Source: Vallitalea pronyensis (GTDB lineage Bacteria > Bacillota > Clostridia > Lachnospirales > Vallitaleaceae). Taken from it: a stretch of 64,000 nt of DNA. The translations under genes were made by a program, and so were the position numbers. This document shows positions 1-9,500 of the stretch, in pieces. Within the stretch, counting starts at the first letter, position 1, and each line of letters starts with the position of its first letter. The DNA is taken from NCBI RefSeq assembly GCF_018141445.1, contig NZ_CP058649.1, positions 6,182,861-6,246,860 on the forward strand, given 5' to 3'. Under the pieces are notes generated by a model, which was not told the origin of the DNA, made no database searches, and saw only the letters and a program-made list of their open reading frames with translations.

Positions 1-323
1 CTAAAAAGTTTGATGCCTTTTAACCCTTCATTCAATATAAGTGCAAAGGCTAGTGCAAATACAATAGTAAGGGGTACGGTTATAGCTGTATAATATAGGG
101 TATTCAATAACGATATTCTAAACCCCGTATCTTTGAATAACTTAAAATAATTAGAAAGACCAACAAATACAGCTGGTCTGGCACTGTCCCATTCCATAAA
201 ACTGAGTAAAAAAGCATAGACTACGGGTATCAATGTAAAAACAATAAAGCCAACAAAGTTCGGTGCTAAAAAAGCATAAGCTTTCATTCTATTTCTTCTA
301 ATAATGGTTTTATTCTGTGTCAT
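1..323 (-). CDS. Sugar ABC transporter permease (5' part, cut by window edge)
   Basis: This is the N-terminal 107 residues or so of a binding-protein-dependent sugar permease of the MalF/UgpA/LplB type. It would form half of the membrane channel that imports a sugar or oligosaccharide. The visible protein begins MTQNKTIIRRNRMKAYAFL, then has a first membrane helix containing the typical APNFVGFIVFTLIPVVYAF stretch. A family-typical W-D and N-Y-F-K-L segment and the start of a second helix follow. The ATG at 323 is chosen because it begins the conserved N-terminus. It lies downstream of the solute-binding protein on the same strand, as in most such operons. The remainder lies outside the window. 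Confidence 0.85.
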   Translation of the reverse strand, partial: MTQNKTIIRRNRMKAYAFLAPNFVGFIVFTLIPVVYAFLLSFMEWDSARPAVFVGLSNYFKLFKDTGFRISLLNTLYYTAITVPLTIVFALAFALILNEGLKGIKLF

Positions 324-542
324 GTTTCACTTCCTATCTCTTTAACTTATACGCATCAACATGTATAACAGGAGCCACTCCGTTCCTCACTAGAAGTTTT
401 CAATACCTCGTGATATGTGAATGTTCCCTAGGGTATTATTCTCCAGGGCATAACAAAAGAGGCTTCTCAAAGTAATCATGAAGAATGGCTTAGATGAGAT
501 AGCCCTTTTGTTCCCTACTGAACGGATGATTAAGCTATATTA

Positions 543-1847
543 TTATTTGTTTTGTTCAATGATTTCATCTCTTCTTGATTCCATATCTGCTATGGCGTCG
601 TCAATGGACTTATTACCTGTTACGACCAATTGTATTTCTTCATCGACCATTTTACTTAGAAGTGGACTAAGCTTATCAGAAGGCCATTCCATAAATATAT
701 GCTCCGTTTCAAGGGCTATTTTACCGTCTTCTGGAAAATATTCATTCTGGACAAATCGATCCATTACGGCTTCATTAATGAATGCTGGCATAATTAGCAA
801 ATCAGCTAAATGCTTAGCACCCTCTTCGCCGGATACAAATTTGATGAATTCCCAAGTCTCTTCTTTATGTTTTGAGGTTGTGCTTAACAACATGGGTGAA
901 ACACCACCAATGGTTGCTTCTGCTTCATCTTTTGTCCATGTTGGCATAGGTGCAACACTCCAATTGTACTGTTCATCACTTATACCTTGTGATTTCATCT
1001 TCGCAAACTGTGACATTTGCCAGGTACCCATATAAAGCATACCTACATTACCTTTTTCCATCATACCTGCATAATGTGAACCCATGGATTTATTCGTTGC
1101 ATAGTCTTGAGCGGATTTGTCTTCAAGTTGAATACCTTTTAATAATTCTAGACCATCCTTTAGCATGACGTAATCACCGGATACAAGATCGCCCATATTT
1201 TTTTGCAACCCTTGAAGAAAGTATACGCTTGCCCAAGTATGAATATAGGTACCATATTCTTTGGTTGGTCCTTCACCGGATGTTAATTGTTTGGCTACTT
1301 CTCGATAGTCATCCCAAGTCATATCTTTTGTAGGATAATCAATGCCGTGTTTGTCGAACATATTTTTGTTATAAAATAACAACCAAAAATCTTTTCTATA
1401 GGGTAATCCATAAATCTTATCATCAATGTTAACGGTATCCATGGTTGCACCATAGGGAACTGTATCTATTTTATCTGCTTCTATGTAGGTATCAAGGGGG
1501 TCAATTTGTTCTTTTGTTACATAACCACCAAGGTCAGAAATTGTTTTGCAAAAGAAGGTATCAATGGTTTCACCACCTGCTAACATAATGGCTAACTTAT
1601 CGCCATACTCTTTTGCAGAAATATCCAGAACATCAATTTTAATCCCTTCATTTTCTGCTTCATATCGTTCGATTAATGGTTGAAGACCAGAATTCTCATA
1701 ATCCCATAGGGCAAATCGAATGGTAATATCTTCTTGCTGGTCTTTTTTTGTAGAAGAAGATGCTTGACCCCCTTCTGAATTTTTACCACACCCTGCCAAT
1801 GACAACAATAAAGTAATAACTAACAATAACGATAATAATTTTTTCAT
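543..1847 (-). CDS. Extracellular sugar-binding lipoprotein of an ABC transporter
   Basis: A family 1 type extracellular solute-binding protein of about 434 residues that should capture a carbohydrate outside the cell and hand it to the downstream permease. The start at 1847 is preferred over an upstream GTG at 1862, because the GGAGG ribosome site lies between them and would otherwise be translated. A lipoprotein signal follows (MKKLLSLLLVITLLLSLAGC), with the lipidated Cys at residue 20. The mature part has the typical pattern of this family: an IRFALWDYEN strand at the start, a DTFFCK segment, and a late GGVSPMLLSTTSKHKEETWEF region. It sits between a YesN regulator and the permease. The substrate cannot be told from sequence. 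Confidence 0.9.
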   Translation of the reverse strand: MKKLLSLLLVITLLLSLAGCGKNSEGGQASSSTKKDQQEDITIRFALWDYENSGLQPLIERYEAENEGIKIDVLDISAKEYGDKLAIMLAGGETIDTFFCKTISDLGGYVTKEQIDPLDTYIEADKIDTVPYGATMDTVNIDDKIYGLPYRKDFWLLFYNKNMFDKHGIDYPTKDMTWDDYREVAKQLTSGEGPTKEYGTYIHTWASVYFLQGLQKNMGDLVSGDYVMLKDGLELLKGIQLEDKSAQDYATNKSMGSHYAGMMEKGNVGMLYMGTWQMSQFAKMKSQGISDEQYNWSVAPMPTWTKDEAEATIGGVSPMLLSTTSKHKEETWEFIKFVSGEEGAKHLADLLIMPAFINEAVMDRFVQNEYFPEDGKIALETEHIFMEWPSDKLSPLLSKMVDEEIQLVVTGNKSIDDAIADMESRRDEIIEQNK

Positions 1848-2034
1848 TTTTACTACCTCCACAGTATGTTTGGTTTACTTCATCATTATACCAACTTCAA
1901 CTGGGCAGAACCTTCCACTATGTTGTGATTTGTTATCCTATCTTATGTATTCCACCCCACAAGCAAGCCAAGCCCATTACTGCTGTCATAAGTACACATG
2001 ATCAGGTTATACAATCTTTGGATTCTTGCACTAT

Positions 2035-3648
2035 TTACATAATGGGTGCGTTACGACTTCTAAATGCCTTAGGTGTTGTACCCATCTGCTTCCTAAAAAC
2101 CCGATTAAAATAATGCACATTTTTGTAGCCTATTTCATCGCTTATTGCATATATCTTTTTATCTGTCTGTATGAGCAGTTCAATGGCTTTGTCTATTCTC
2201 ACCTTTGTCACATAATCCGAATACTTCATCTTTTTCGTTTTATGGAAGATCGTACTCAAATATGTTGGATTCAAATGAACGCTGTTGGCTACATCACTCA
2301 AGGATATATTCTGGTTATAATGCTTCTTAATAAATGCTTCTGCTTTCACAATAATTCTTGAAATGTCATCACTGTTCATGACATCAAATCTTTTTGATAT
2401 CTCAGCCATTAGACCTGCCAGCCATTCTTCAAATTCAATATAGGTTTCAATGGTGTTCAGGTGATGATGGTTCATCCTATCCTCATCACATGCCTCAATC
2501 TCTAAACACTTTCTATCTTGTACAAATTCTTCATAGGCGTACAACATGGAACTGGCCAATTTAATCCATGCATTAACGGTATATTTCTTTTGTTTGATCA
2601 AGAGTTGTAATTCATGATGATATTTATTTAAGGCTATAAAATCGTAACTGCCCAATACCTTAGCAAAAGATGCTATACAGGTATTCATATGAGGCAATTG
2701 GTCACTCAGCACTAACCGTTCTTTTTGCTTCCTGATAAAAACTTTCCCATACCCGCATATGATGCGATAGTCAAGAGCCTCATTAGCTTCCATATAGCCT
2801 TTTTTGAACCCCTTCAATGTATTGTCACCTTCACCAATGCCAATGGCACATTGGACATTAAGATACTGATATAGCATCTCAATGATACGACTCCCCATGA
2901 AATGAATGGCATCCATTGATGTGTCATAGCCCATTTTATGTGTAAAGCACAGGAATAGATGACTGCCTTTCACATCAAATGCATAACCCGTAAATTCTTC
3001 ATTCATAATCTCGCTAGCAATATTACGTATGGCGAATTGATGAGTGTATATCTTATGGGGTTCAATGACAACACCATGTAATGGCTTCGTCATGATGCCC
3101 AAAAAAAACAGTTGATGATGATGAAAGGTCATATCTAAGAGCTCCTGCTCCTTTTTAAAACTATCTTCACTGATTAGAACACCGCTAATGACTTTACGAA
3201 ACAGCTCATTTCTTAGAGCACCAATATTTTTTTTGATTTGTTGTGCATCTGTGGTATGGTCCTCTTGACTGGTATGCTCTATTTGTTGTTTTAACTGCTG
3301 AATGACTGTCATGAGGGATTGACTATCTACTTCCACTTTTAATAGGTAGTCTACTGCACCTAGCATGAGTGCTTCTTTTACATAGTAGAATTCATCATAG
3401 CTGCTAAGGACAATAAATTTGATATGAGGGGCAACATGCTTTGCTTCACGGATTAACTCAATGCCATCCATAATGGGCATCTTAATGTCTGTGATGACAA
3501 TCTCTGGCTTCTCACTGATAATGAAATCAAGGGCTTCTCTACCATTACCCACTTCCCCAATTAATTCAAAACCATAACTGGCCCAGTCAATCATGGATTT
3601 AATACCAATTCTTACGATGGCTTCATCATCCACTAATAATACTTTCAT
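2035..3648 (-). CDS. YesN-type response regulator with AraC DNA-binding domain
   Basis: A 537-residue response regulator. The receiver domain (about residues 1-120) shows the acidic pair D7-D8 and the phospho-acceptor D54 in VITDIKMP. A long variable middle region follows, typical of YesN proteins. An AraC-type double helix-turn-helix fills the last 100 residues (NISLSDVANSVHLNPTYLST and a KNVHYFNRVFRKQMG motif). Its start overlaps the 3' end of the kinase gene by 4 bp, implying translational coupling. Family knowledge says YesM/YesN pairs sense extracellular sugars and activate adjacent ABC importer genes, which fits the binding protein and permease immediately downstream. I am confident of family, not of ligand. 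Confidence 0.92.
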   Translation of the reverse strand: MKVLLVDDEAIVRIGIKSMIDWASYGFELIGEVGNGREALDFIISEKPEIVITDIKMPIMDGIELIREAKHVAPHIKFIVLSSYDEFYYVKEALMLGAVDYLLKVEVDSQSLMTVIQQLKQQIEHTSQEDHTTDAQQIKKNIGALRNELFRKVISGVLISEDSFKKEQELLDMTFHHHQLFFLGIMTKPLHGVVIEPHKIYTHQFAIRNIASEIMNEEFTGYAFDVKGSHLFLCFTHKMGYDTSMDAIHFMGSRIIEMLYQYLNVQCAIGIGEGDNTLKGFKKGYMEANEALDYRIICGYGKVFIRKQKERLVLSDQLPHMNTCIASFAKVLGSYDFIALNKYHHELQLLIKQKKYTVNAWIKLASSMLYAYEEFVQDRKCLEIEACDEDRMNHHHLNTIETYIEFEEWLAGLMAEISKRFDVMNSDDISRIIVKAEAFIKKHYNQNISLSDVANSVHLNPTYLSTIFHKTKKMKYSDYVTKVRIDKAIELLIQTDKKIYAISDEIGYKNVHYFNRVFRKQMGTTPKAFRSRNAPIM

Positions 3649-5435
3649 TTTTTCTCACCTTCTATGTATGGGAATCGTATGATTACATCCGTATAGGTCT
3701 TGTTATCACTTTTAATTTCAAGTCCATAGGAATCACCATAAGTCAGCTTAATACGTTTATTAATATTATAAATACCAATCTGATTTAACCCCTTTGCTTT
3801 TTTCTGTTCCTGTTCATCAAATAACTTCTCCATGTTTTCTGGTGACATACCCACACCATCATCTCTTATGGATATGACCACATGCTCCTCTACCTTAACC
3901 ACTGAAATATGTATGGTTCCAATACCCTCTTTGGGCTCAATACCATGAAAAATGGCATTTTCTACAATGGGCTGCAGCATGAATCGAAATACCTTACACC
4001 CATATAATGAATCCTCCATATCATCTTTTATAAGACGTATCTTACCTTTATATTTAATCTTTTGTATATGCACATAATCGTCAATATACCTTATTTCTTC
4101 TTCTAGTGGAATCAGTTCATCCGCACTACAGAGGACGGATCTAAGCAATCTGCTAAACCGTGTCACGATCTGAACAATACCTTCAGCCCCCTGCATGGTT
4201 GCCATCCACTTTATTGAATTCAATGTATTATAGACAAAATGGGGGTTAATTTGATATTGCAGTAATTCAATACTCATCAACCTTTTTTCATTCTCTTTTT
4301 CTATATTTTCTAGGATGAGGTCGTTAAGTCTTCTTTCCATAATACTGATATTCTGGCTTAGATGTCCCAAATCGTCATCAGCCTCAACGACTGTATTGGC
4401 ATCAAATTCACCCATGGTAATTTTTTTTACTTTGTCAATGAGTTTATTAATAGGTTTTGAAAACGTATTGGACAGCAGAATGACAAAAAACATGATCAGG
4501 ACAGCGACGCATGCGATAATCAAGAGTAAGGTTTTTGTATATTCCAAACGTTGACTGCGAATAACAGTCATTGGTATTTTTTCAACAATCCACCAGTTCT
4601 CTGAATCTAGCTTTTGCTTAATGATTAAGTAATCCAAGTCACCATCTTTTATCTCGATATAATCCTTATGGGATTGTTGAAGCTTATGAAACCAATCCGT
4701 ATGCACAACAGATGTGCCATGATACACGGCGTCATTAGAAGCAATGATGCTCCCGTATTCATTGATTAAGAATAACCACTGGTTTTCTTGAAAATCAATG
4801 CCTTCAAATGTATCTGAAAAAATAGCAGGTTCAAAAAATAAAATAACACTTGCCTTCTTATTGCCTGTGTCTAGACTATAAATATTACGGTACTGAGGGA
4901 TATAATAATTATTGGGTGATGCCATTTGCCGGTACTCAATGATATCACTCCATATGACTTTTCCACTTTTTTCAGCGGAAACATCTGCCCATACCTGACT
5001 ATCAAAAAGTTCTTGTCCAGGTAAGATAGAAGCACTGCCATTTCTTAGTTCCAACCCGTTCACACCAACAACCACATAAGTTATGGCATAATCCAATATG
5101 GGTAAGAAAGCATACTGCCACTCAATACTAATAATAGCTTGTTTTTTTGTTTCGTCAAACTCCGACAACCCAACAAAACGCCTTGCTAATAAATCTTGTA
5201 TGGAGCGGTCCGTAAAAAACCAGTTTGTTATTTGGGCTGTTTGCTGCAGGTTATTTTCGATATTAATTTTCACAGTGGTGATTGTATTTAGATTAGATTT
5301 GTAGATATTATCGATAAGTGTTCTATTGGATATTTGAAAAAGATAAACCCCGAGAATAAGTGAAGGTATAATTGCTACAAGAATAAATGCCATGATTAAT
5401 TTGCTTTTAAATGTGCGAAATACATGTTTTTTCAA
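3645..5435 (-). CDS. YesM-type membrane sensor histidine kinase
   Basis: A 596-residue sensor kinase. A first membrane helix lies near residues 12-32 and an extracellular sensor region of dCache type follows. A second helix lies near 298-320, then a HAMP linker. The His-kinase domain carries the family motif INPHFVYNTLNS with the phosphorylated His, an N-box (ENAIFHGIEPKEG) and a G-box (RDDGVGMS). The start is a TTG at 5435, which has a good AGGGAAGGG site upstream and gives a continuous signal-anchor. No in-frame ATG fits better. It is the first gene of the YesM-YesN-binding protein-permease run and diverges from an AraC regulator. Confidence 0.9.
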   Translation of the reverse strand: MKKHVFRTFKSKLIMAFILVAIIPSLILGVYLFQISNRTLIDNIYKSNLNTITTVKINIENNLQQTAQITNWFFTDRSIQDLLARRFVGLSEFDETKKQAIISIEWQYAFLPILDYAITYVVVGVNGLELRNGSASILPGQELFDSQVWADVSAEKSGKVIWSDIIEYRQMASPNNYYIPQYRNIYSLDTGNKKASVILFFEPAIFSDTFEGIDFQENQWLFLINEYGSIIASNDAVYHGTSVVHTDWFHKLQQSHKDYIEIKDGDLDYLIIKQKLDSENWWIVEKIPMTVIRSQRLEYTKTLLLIIACVAVLIMFFVILLSNTFSKPINKLIDKVKKITMGEFDANTVVEADDDLGHLSQNISIMERRLNDLILENIEKENEKRLMSIELLQYQINPHFVYNTLNSIKWMATMQGAEGIVQIVTRFSRLLRSVLCSADELIPLEEEIRYIDDYVHIQKIKYKGKIRLIKDDMEDSLYGCKVFRFMLQPIVENAIFHGIEPKEGIGTIHISVVKVEEHVVISIRDDGVGMSPENMEKLFDEQEQKKAKGLNQIGIYNINKRIKLTYGDSYGLEIKSDNKTYTDVIIRFPYIEGEKK

Positions 5436-5498
5436 GTGGGTGCCCTTCCCTCTATGTAGTTATGTGATCTATATTCATGTATCAATTCTAGTATATCA

Positions 5499-5528
5499 TT
5501 GTTAATAACTCGATAATCGTGTTATACT
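5499..5528 (+). promoter_or_regulatory. Putative sigma-A promoter of the AraC gene
   Basis: TTGTTA at 5499-5504 and TATACT at 5523-5528 are 18 bp apart and end about 40 bp before the start codon at 5570. This is a visual match to the vegetative consensus, not an experimental site. Confidence 0.45.
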
Positions 5529-5569
5529 GATATAAAATATGCGTATCTTTGGAAAATTAGGAGGAAGCC

Positions 5570-6433
5570 ATGTCCGAACATCTTATGTCGTCTCAACATA
5601 ACGAAATACAGGTACTCCACGCCATATCCAATGACTGGAGTATGGTTAATGCTCATTTTCACGACAAGTATGAATTAAATCTCTCTATCTCTGGCGGTAA
5701 TCGCTTCTTTGTTAATGATACCGTCCACATTACTGAGCCAGGGGATTTATTCTTTTTGAGTCCCGAAGACCTTCATAAAAATCTGGTACCACAACATGTA
5801 ACTTATGAGCGTTATCTTATTTTTTTCACACCAAAGTCCATGGCATGTTTTGACACCTGTGGTACAGACTTATTCGAAATATTCAAGCGTCCTCACCCTG
5901 AGTTTAACAACAAACTGTCCCTTAATCAAGAACAATTACTGGAAATCACTACCCTCTTAGATGATATCATCTACCATGCGACATGCAGATATGCCAATCT
6001 TATACTCTACAAAAAAATAAAAGTGGCGGAACTCTTGCTTTTAATCCACAACATCTACCATAATCATAGGAACCCTTATCCCATGAATCCAGATACCATA
6101 AGCAAAAAAGTCCACTCCATTATCGATTACATTAACCTGCATCTATCTTCTAAGCTAACCATTGACCATCTTGCCAAGCAATTTTATATAAACAAACACT
6201 ATCTCTGTGACATTTTTAAGAAAGAAACGAATTTTACCATTAACCAGCATATTACCAACAAACGGATCATTAAATCAAAAATCCTGCTAAAAAAAGGTTT
6301 GACCGTCACAGAAGTTACAGCCGCTATCGGCTATGAAAACGATTCCCATTTTATTCGCACCTTCAAAAAACTTGTGGGAATAACCCCCAAACAATATGCT
6401 TTAAAACATCCTCATACCAAGGACAACCTTTGA
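5570..6433 (+). CDS. AraC family regulator with cupin-like sensor domain
   Basis: A 287-residue regulator with a cupin-type N-terminal half (HFHDKYELNLSISG, then GDLFFLSPEDLHKN, the usual His/Glu barrel signature) and an AraC double helix-turn-helix in the last 100 residues (KLTIDHLAKQFYINKHYLCD and YENDSHFIRTFKKLVGITP). The start has AGGAGG 8 bp upstream. It diverges from the YesM/YesN-sugar ABC operon and probably responds to a small carbohydrate, but nothing in the sequence identifies it. Its own neighbours on the plus strand give no further clue. The gene ends in a strong bidirectional terminator. Confidence 0.85.
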   Translation: MSEHLMSSQHNEIQVLHAISNDWSMVNAHFHDKYELNLSISGGNRFFVNDTVHITEPGDLFFLSPEDLHKNLVPQHVTYERYLIFFTPKSMACFDTCGTDLFEIFKRPHPEFNNKLSLNQEQLLEITTLLDDIIYHATCRYANLILYKKIKVAELLLLIHNIYHNHRNPYPMNPDTISKKVHSIIDYINLHLSSKLTIDHLAKQFYINKHYLCDIFKKETNFTINQHITNKRIIKSKILLKKGLTVTEVTAAIGYENDSHFIRTFKKLVGITPKQYALKHPHTKDNL

Positions 6434-6489
6434 TGTAAGCACAGAGCCAAAAATGTTCTGACGTAGGACTTTATATAGATTTTCCTAGC

Positions 6490-6528
6490 ATAAGCGGTGT
6501 CTCCCAAATCATGTGAGACACCGCTTAT
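6490..6528. terminator. Bidirectional intrinsic terminator
   Basis: A 14-bp perfect inverted repeat (ATAAGCGGTGTCTC and its complement) with an 11-nt loop lies between the convergent AraC gene and dehydratase activase gene. It is flanked by A/T-rich runs on both sides. Confidence 0.8.
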
Positions 6529-6539
6529 ATATTATTATT

Positions 6540-9500
6540 TTATGAATTAGAGGTTTCAGCTAGACTACCTGTTGTTTTTTCAAAGTTTTTGAAGGCAATG
6601 GATAGCATCAGTTTAATCCGATTAAGCTGATTCACTTCACTTGCTCCAGGGTCATAGTCAACCACAAGCAGATTGGAATCCTTATACTTTTCTTTTAGTG
6701 CCCGTATCATCCCTTTACCTGTTACGTGATTGGGCAGGCAAGCAAAAGGCTGCATACAGACGATATTCTTAACGCCACTATCTAATAATTCTATCATTTC
6801 CGCAGTTAAAAACCACCCTTCTCCAGCATGATTACCTAGGGAAAGGATTTTCTCTGCTCCTTCTGCCAACTCCTGTATGGTTCTACAGTCTTCAAATCGC
6901 TTACTCTTTTTAAGGGCTTCTCTTGAATACTTTCTAAAAGCTTCCACGTAGCGAATCCCTACATTAGATGCTAACGCATGCCATTTGCTCTTACCAAGGT
7001 ATTTACTCTTAAAATTCGCATTAAACACACTGTATAGAAAGAAATCGATAAGTCCAGGTACAACCGCTTCTCCCCCTTCACTTTCAATCACTTTTACAAT
7101 CTGATTATTAGAATGGGGGTTGAATTTAACAAATATTTCACCTGTTAAACCAATCCGAGGTTTTTTAATAGAACGAAGGGGTATCTTATCAAAATCATCC
7201 ACAATACCTTGAATGATATCCTCTTTGATAAAACTATCATTCGTGATATTCGCTATACAAATCTGTTTCCATTTAGCATGGAGCTTCTCCACAGAACCTG
7301 GTATCTGCTCATAAGGTCTTGTGCGATAGATCAATTGCATGAACAGGTCACCATATAAGATGGACATGATCATCCGATTAATCATGGTAATGCTCAGCTT
7401 AAACCCAGGATGCCGTTCCATGCCCACAGCATTAAGGGATAATACGGGAATATGACCAAAACCTGCATCCCGTAAGGCTTTTCTAATAATGGCTATATAG
7501 TTTGTAGCTCGGCATACACCACCTGTTTGGGATATGATAACAGATGTATTTTTAGGGTCATAACCATCATGTTTTAGTGCACATAGAATCTGACCGATAA
7601 TCATGATGGAAGGGTAACAGGTATCATTGTTGACATATTTTAATCCCTCTTCCATGACCCTTTCATCCACACCTGGAAGGATTTTCAGCCGATAGCCACA
7701 GCTTTTTACTGCCTCCTCCAGTAATTCAAAATGTATAGGCGATAGCTGAGGTGCAAGGATGGTATGCTTTTTCTTCATCTCCCCAGTAAACAGCACCCTT
7801 TTTGGAAAATCATGTATCAGCATAGGCATGATCCTGTTTTTTTCTCTTTCTTTCATGGCCGCCTTTAGAGAACGAAGACGTATACGTGCTGCTCCAAGGT
7901 TATTCACTTCATCGATTTTGATTAATGTATAGAGTTTATTATTGTTTTCCAATATCTCCGCTACCATATCTGTTGCAATGGCATCTAAACCACATCCAAA
8001 TGAATTAAGCTGTACCACTTCCAAATAATCCGTTGTGCTGACGAAACTGGCTGCTTTATAAGCTCTTGAATGATAAGTCCACTGATCCACCACCCTAAGG
8101 GGATTATCGATCTTACCTAAGTGAGCAACGGAATCTTCCGTCAATACAGCCATACCTAGATGATTAATCAATTCTGGAATACCGTGATGAATCTCTGGGT
8201 CAATATGATAGGGCCTGCCACATAATACAATTCCCTTCTTCCCATGAAGTCTCAGGTAGGCTAAAGTTTCTTCACCTTTTTTTCGAATATCTTCCTTAAA
8301 TATCTCATTTTCTTCCCAAGCCAAGCTCAGGGCTTTGTCTACTTGTTTCTTACTGACACCATACTTCTTAAAGGTATCATACAGCACCTTTGATAGGGCG
8401 TGCTTATTGTCCAAGGTAACAAAGGGGTTAATGAAATCTATATGTTTCTCTTTTAATATGTCCATGTTGTTCCTGATGACTTCTGGGTATGAAATCACCA
8501 ACGCACAATTCAAATGATTATCGCTATGACTAAACTCCTTCTTCTCATAGAAAATACAGGGATAAAAAATCATATCCACTTCTTGTTCAATCAAACTCAT
8601 CATATGACCATGGGTTAACTTTGCTGGGTAGCAGGCTGATTCGGACGGTATAGTTTCCATGCCTTTTTCATAGATTTTTTTATGACTTCTAGGGGATATC
8701 TGAACACGAAATCCTAATGCTGTCAGGAATGTAAACCACAGAGGATAATTCTGGTAAATATTCATCACCCGAGGTATGCCAATTACTGCTTTAGCTTGTT
8801 CTTTTTTTATAGGCTCATATTGGAATAAACGCTTGTATTTATAATCGTATAAATTAGGTAATTCATTGGATGCTGTCTCCTCACCACTACCCCGTTCACA
8901 ACGGTTGCCGCTGACGAAGCGAGAACCGTCTTCAAAAGTATTGATGGTTAAAAAACAATGATTAACACACAGATTACAACGTCTATGATCCACTTTACTT
9001 GTAAAATCAGTCAGCTTCTCTTGTGTGAGTAAACTGCTCTTTTCGCCTTCAACATAACGCTCTCTTGCTAATAAGCCACAGCCATATGCGCCCATCATCC
9101 CAGCAATGGTTGGTCTTACTACTTCTCTTCCCGAAATATGTTCAAAACTTCTTAGTATGGCTTCATTATGGAAAGTACCACCTTGGACAATGATTTTATC
9201 GCCCATTTCCTCAGGATTTTTGATTTTAATTACCTTTTGCAAGGCATTGTTAATCAAAGAGTAAGAGAGTCCAGCAGATATATCGCCTACCGTAGCCCCT
9301 TCTTTCTGGGCTTGTTTCACTCTTGAATTCATAAATACGGTACATCTGGAACCAAGGTCCACCGGCTCTTTCGCAAATAAAGCTTTTTCACTAAAAGCTT
9401 CTACTGTTAGATTCAGCGATTTAGCGAAGGTCTCAATAAAAGAGCCGCACCCTGAAGAACAAGCTTCATTGAGCATGATATTTTCTATAATACCGTTTTT

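Noticed and set aside
478..1168. Plus-strand frames opposite the sugar-binding protein
   Set aside because: They lie antisense to a clear lipoprotein gene, lack ribosome sites and resemble no protein.
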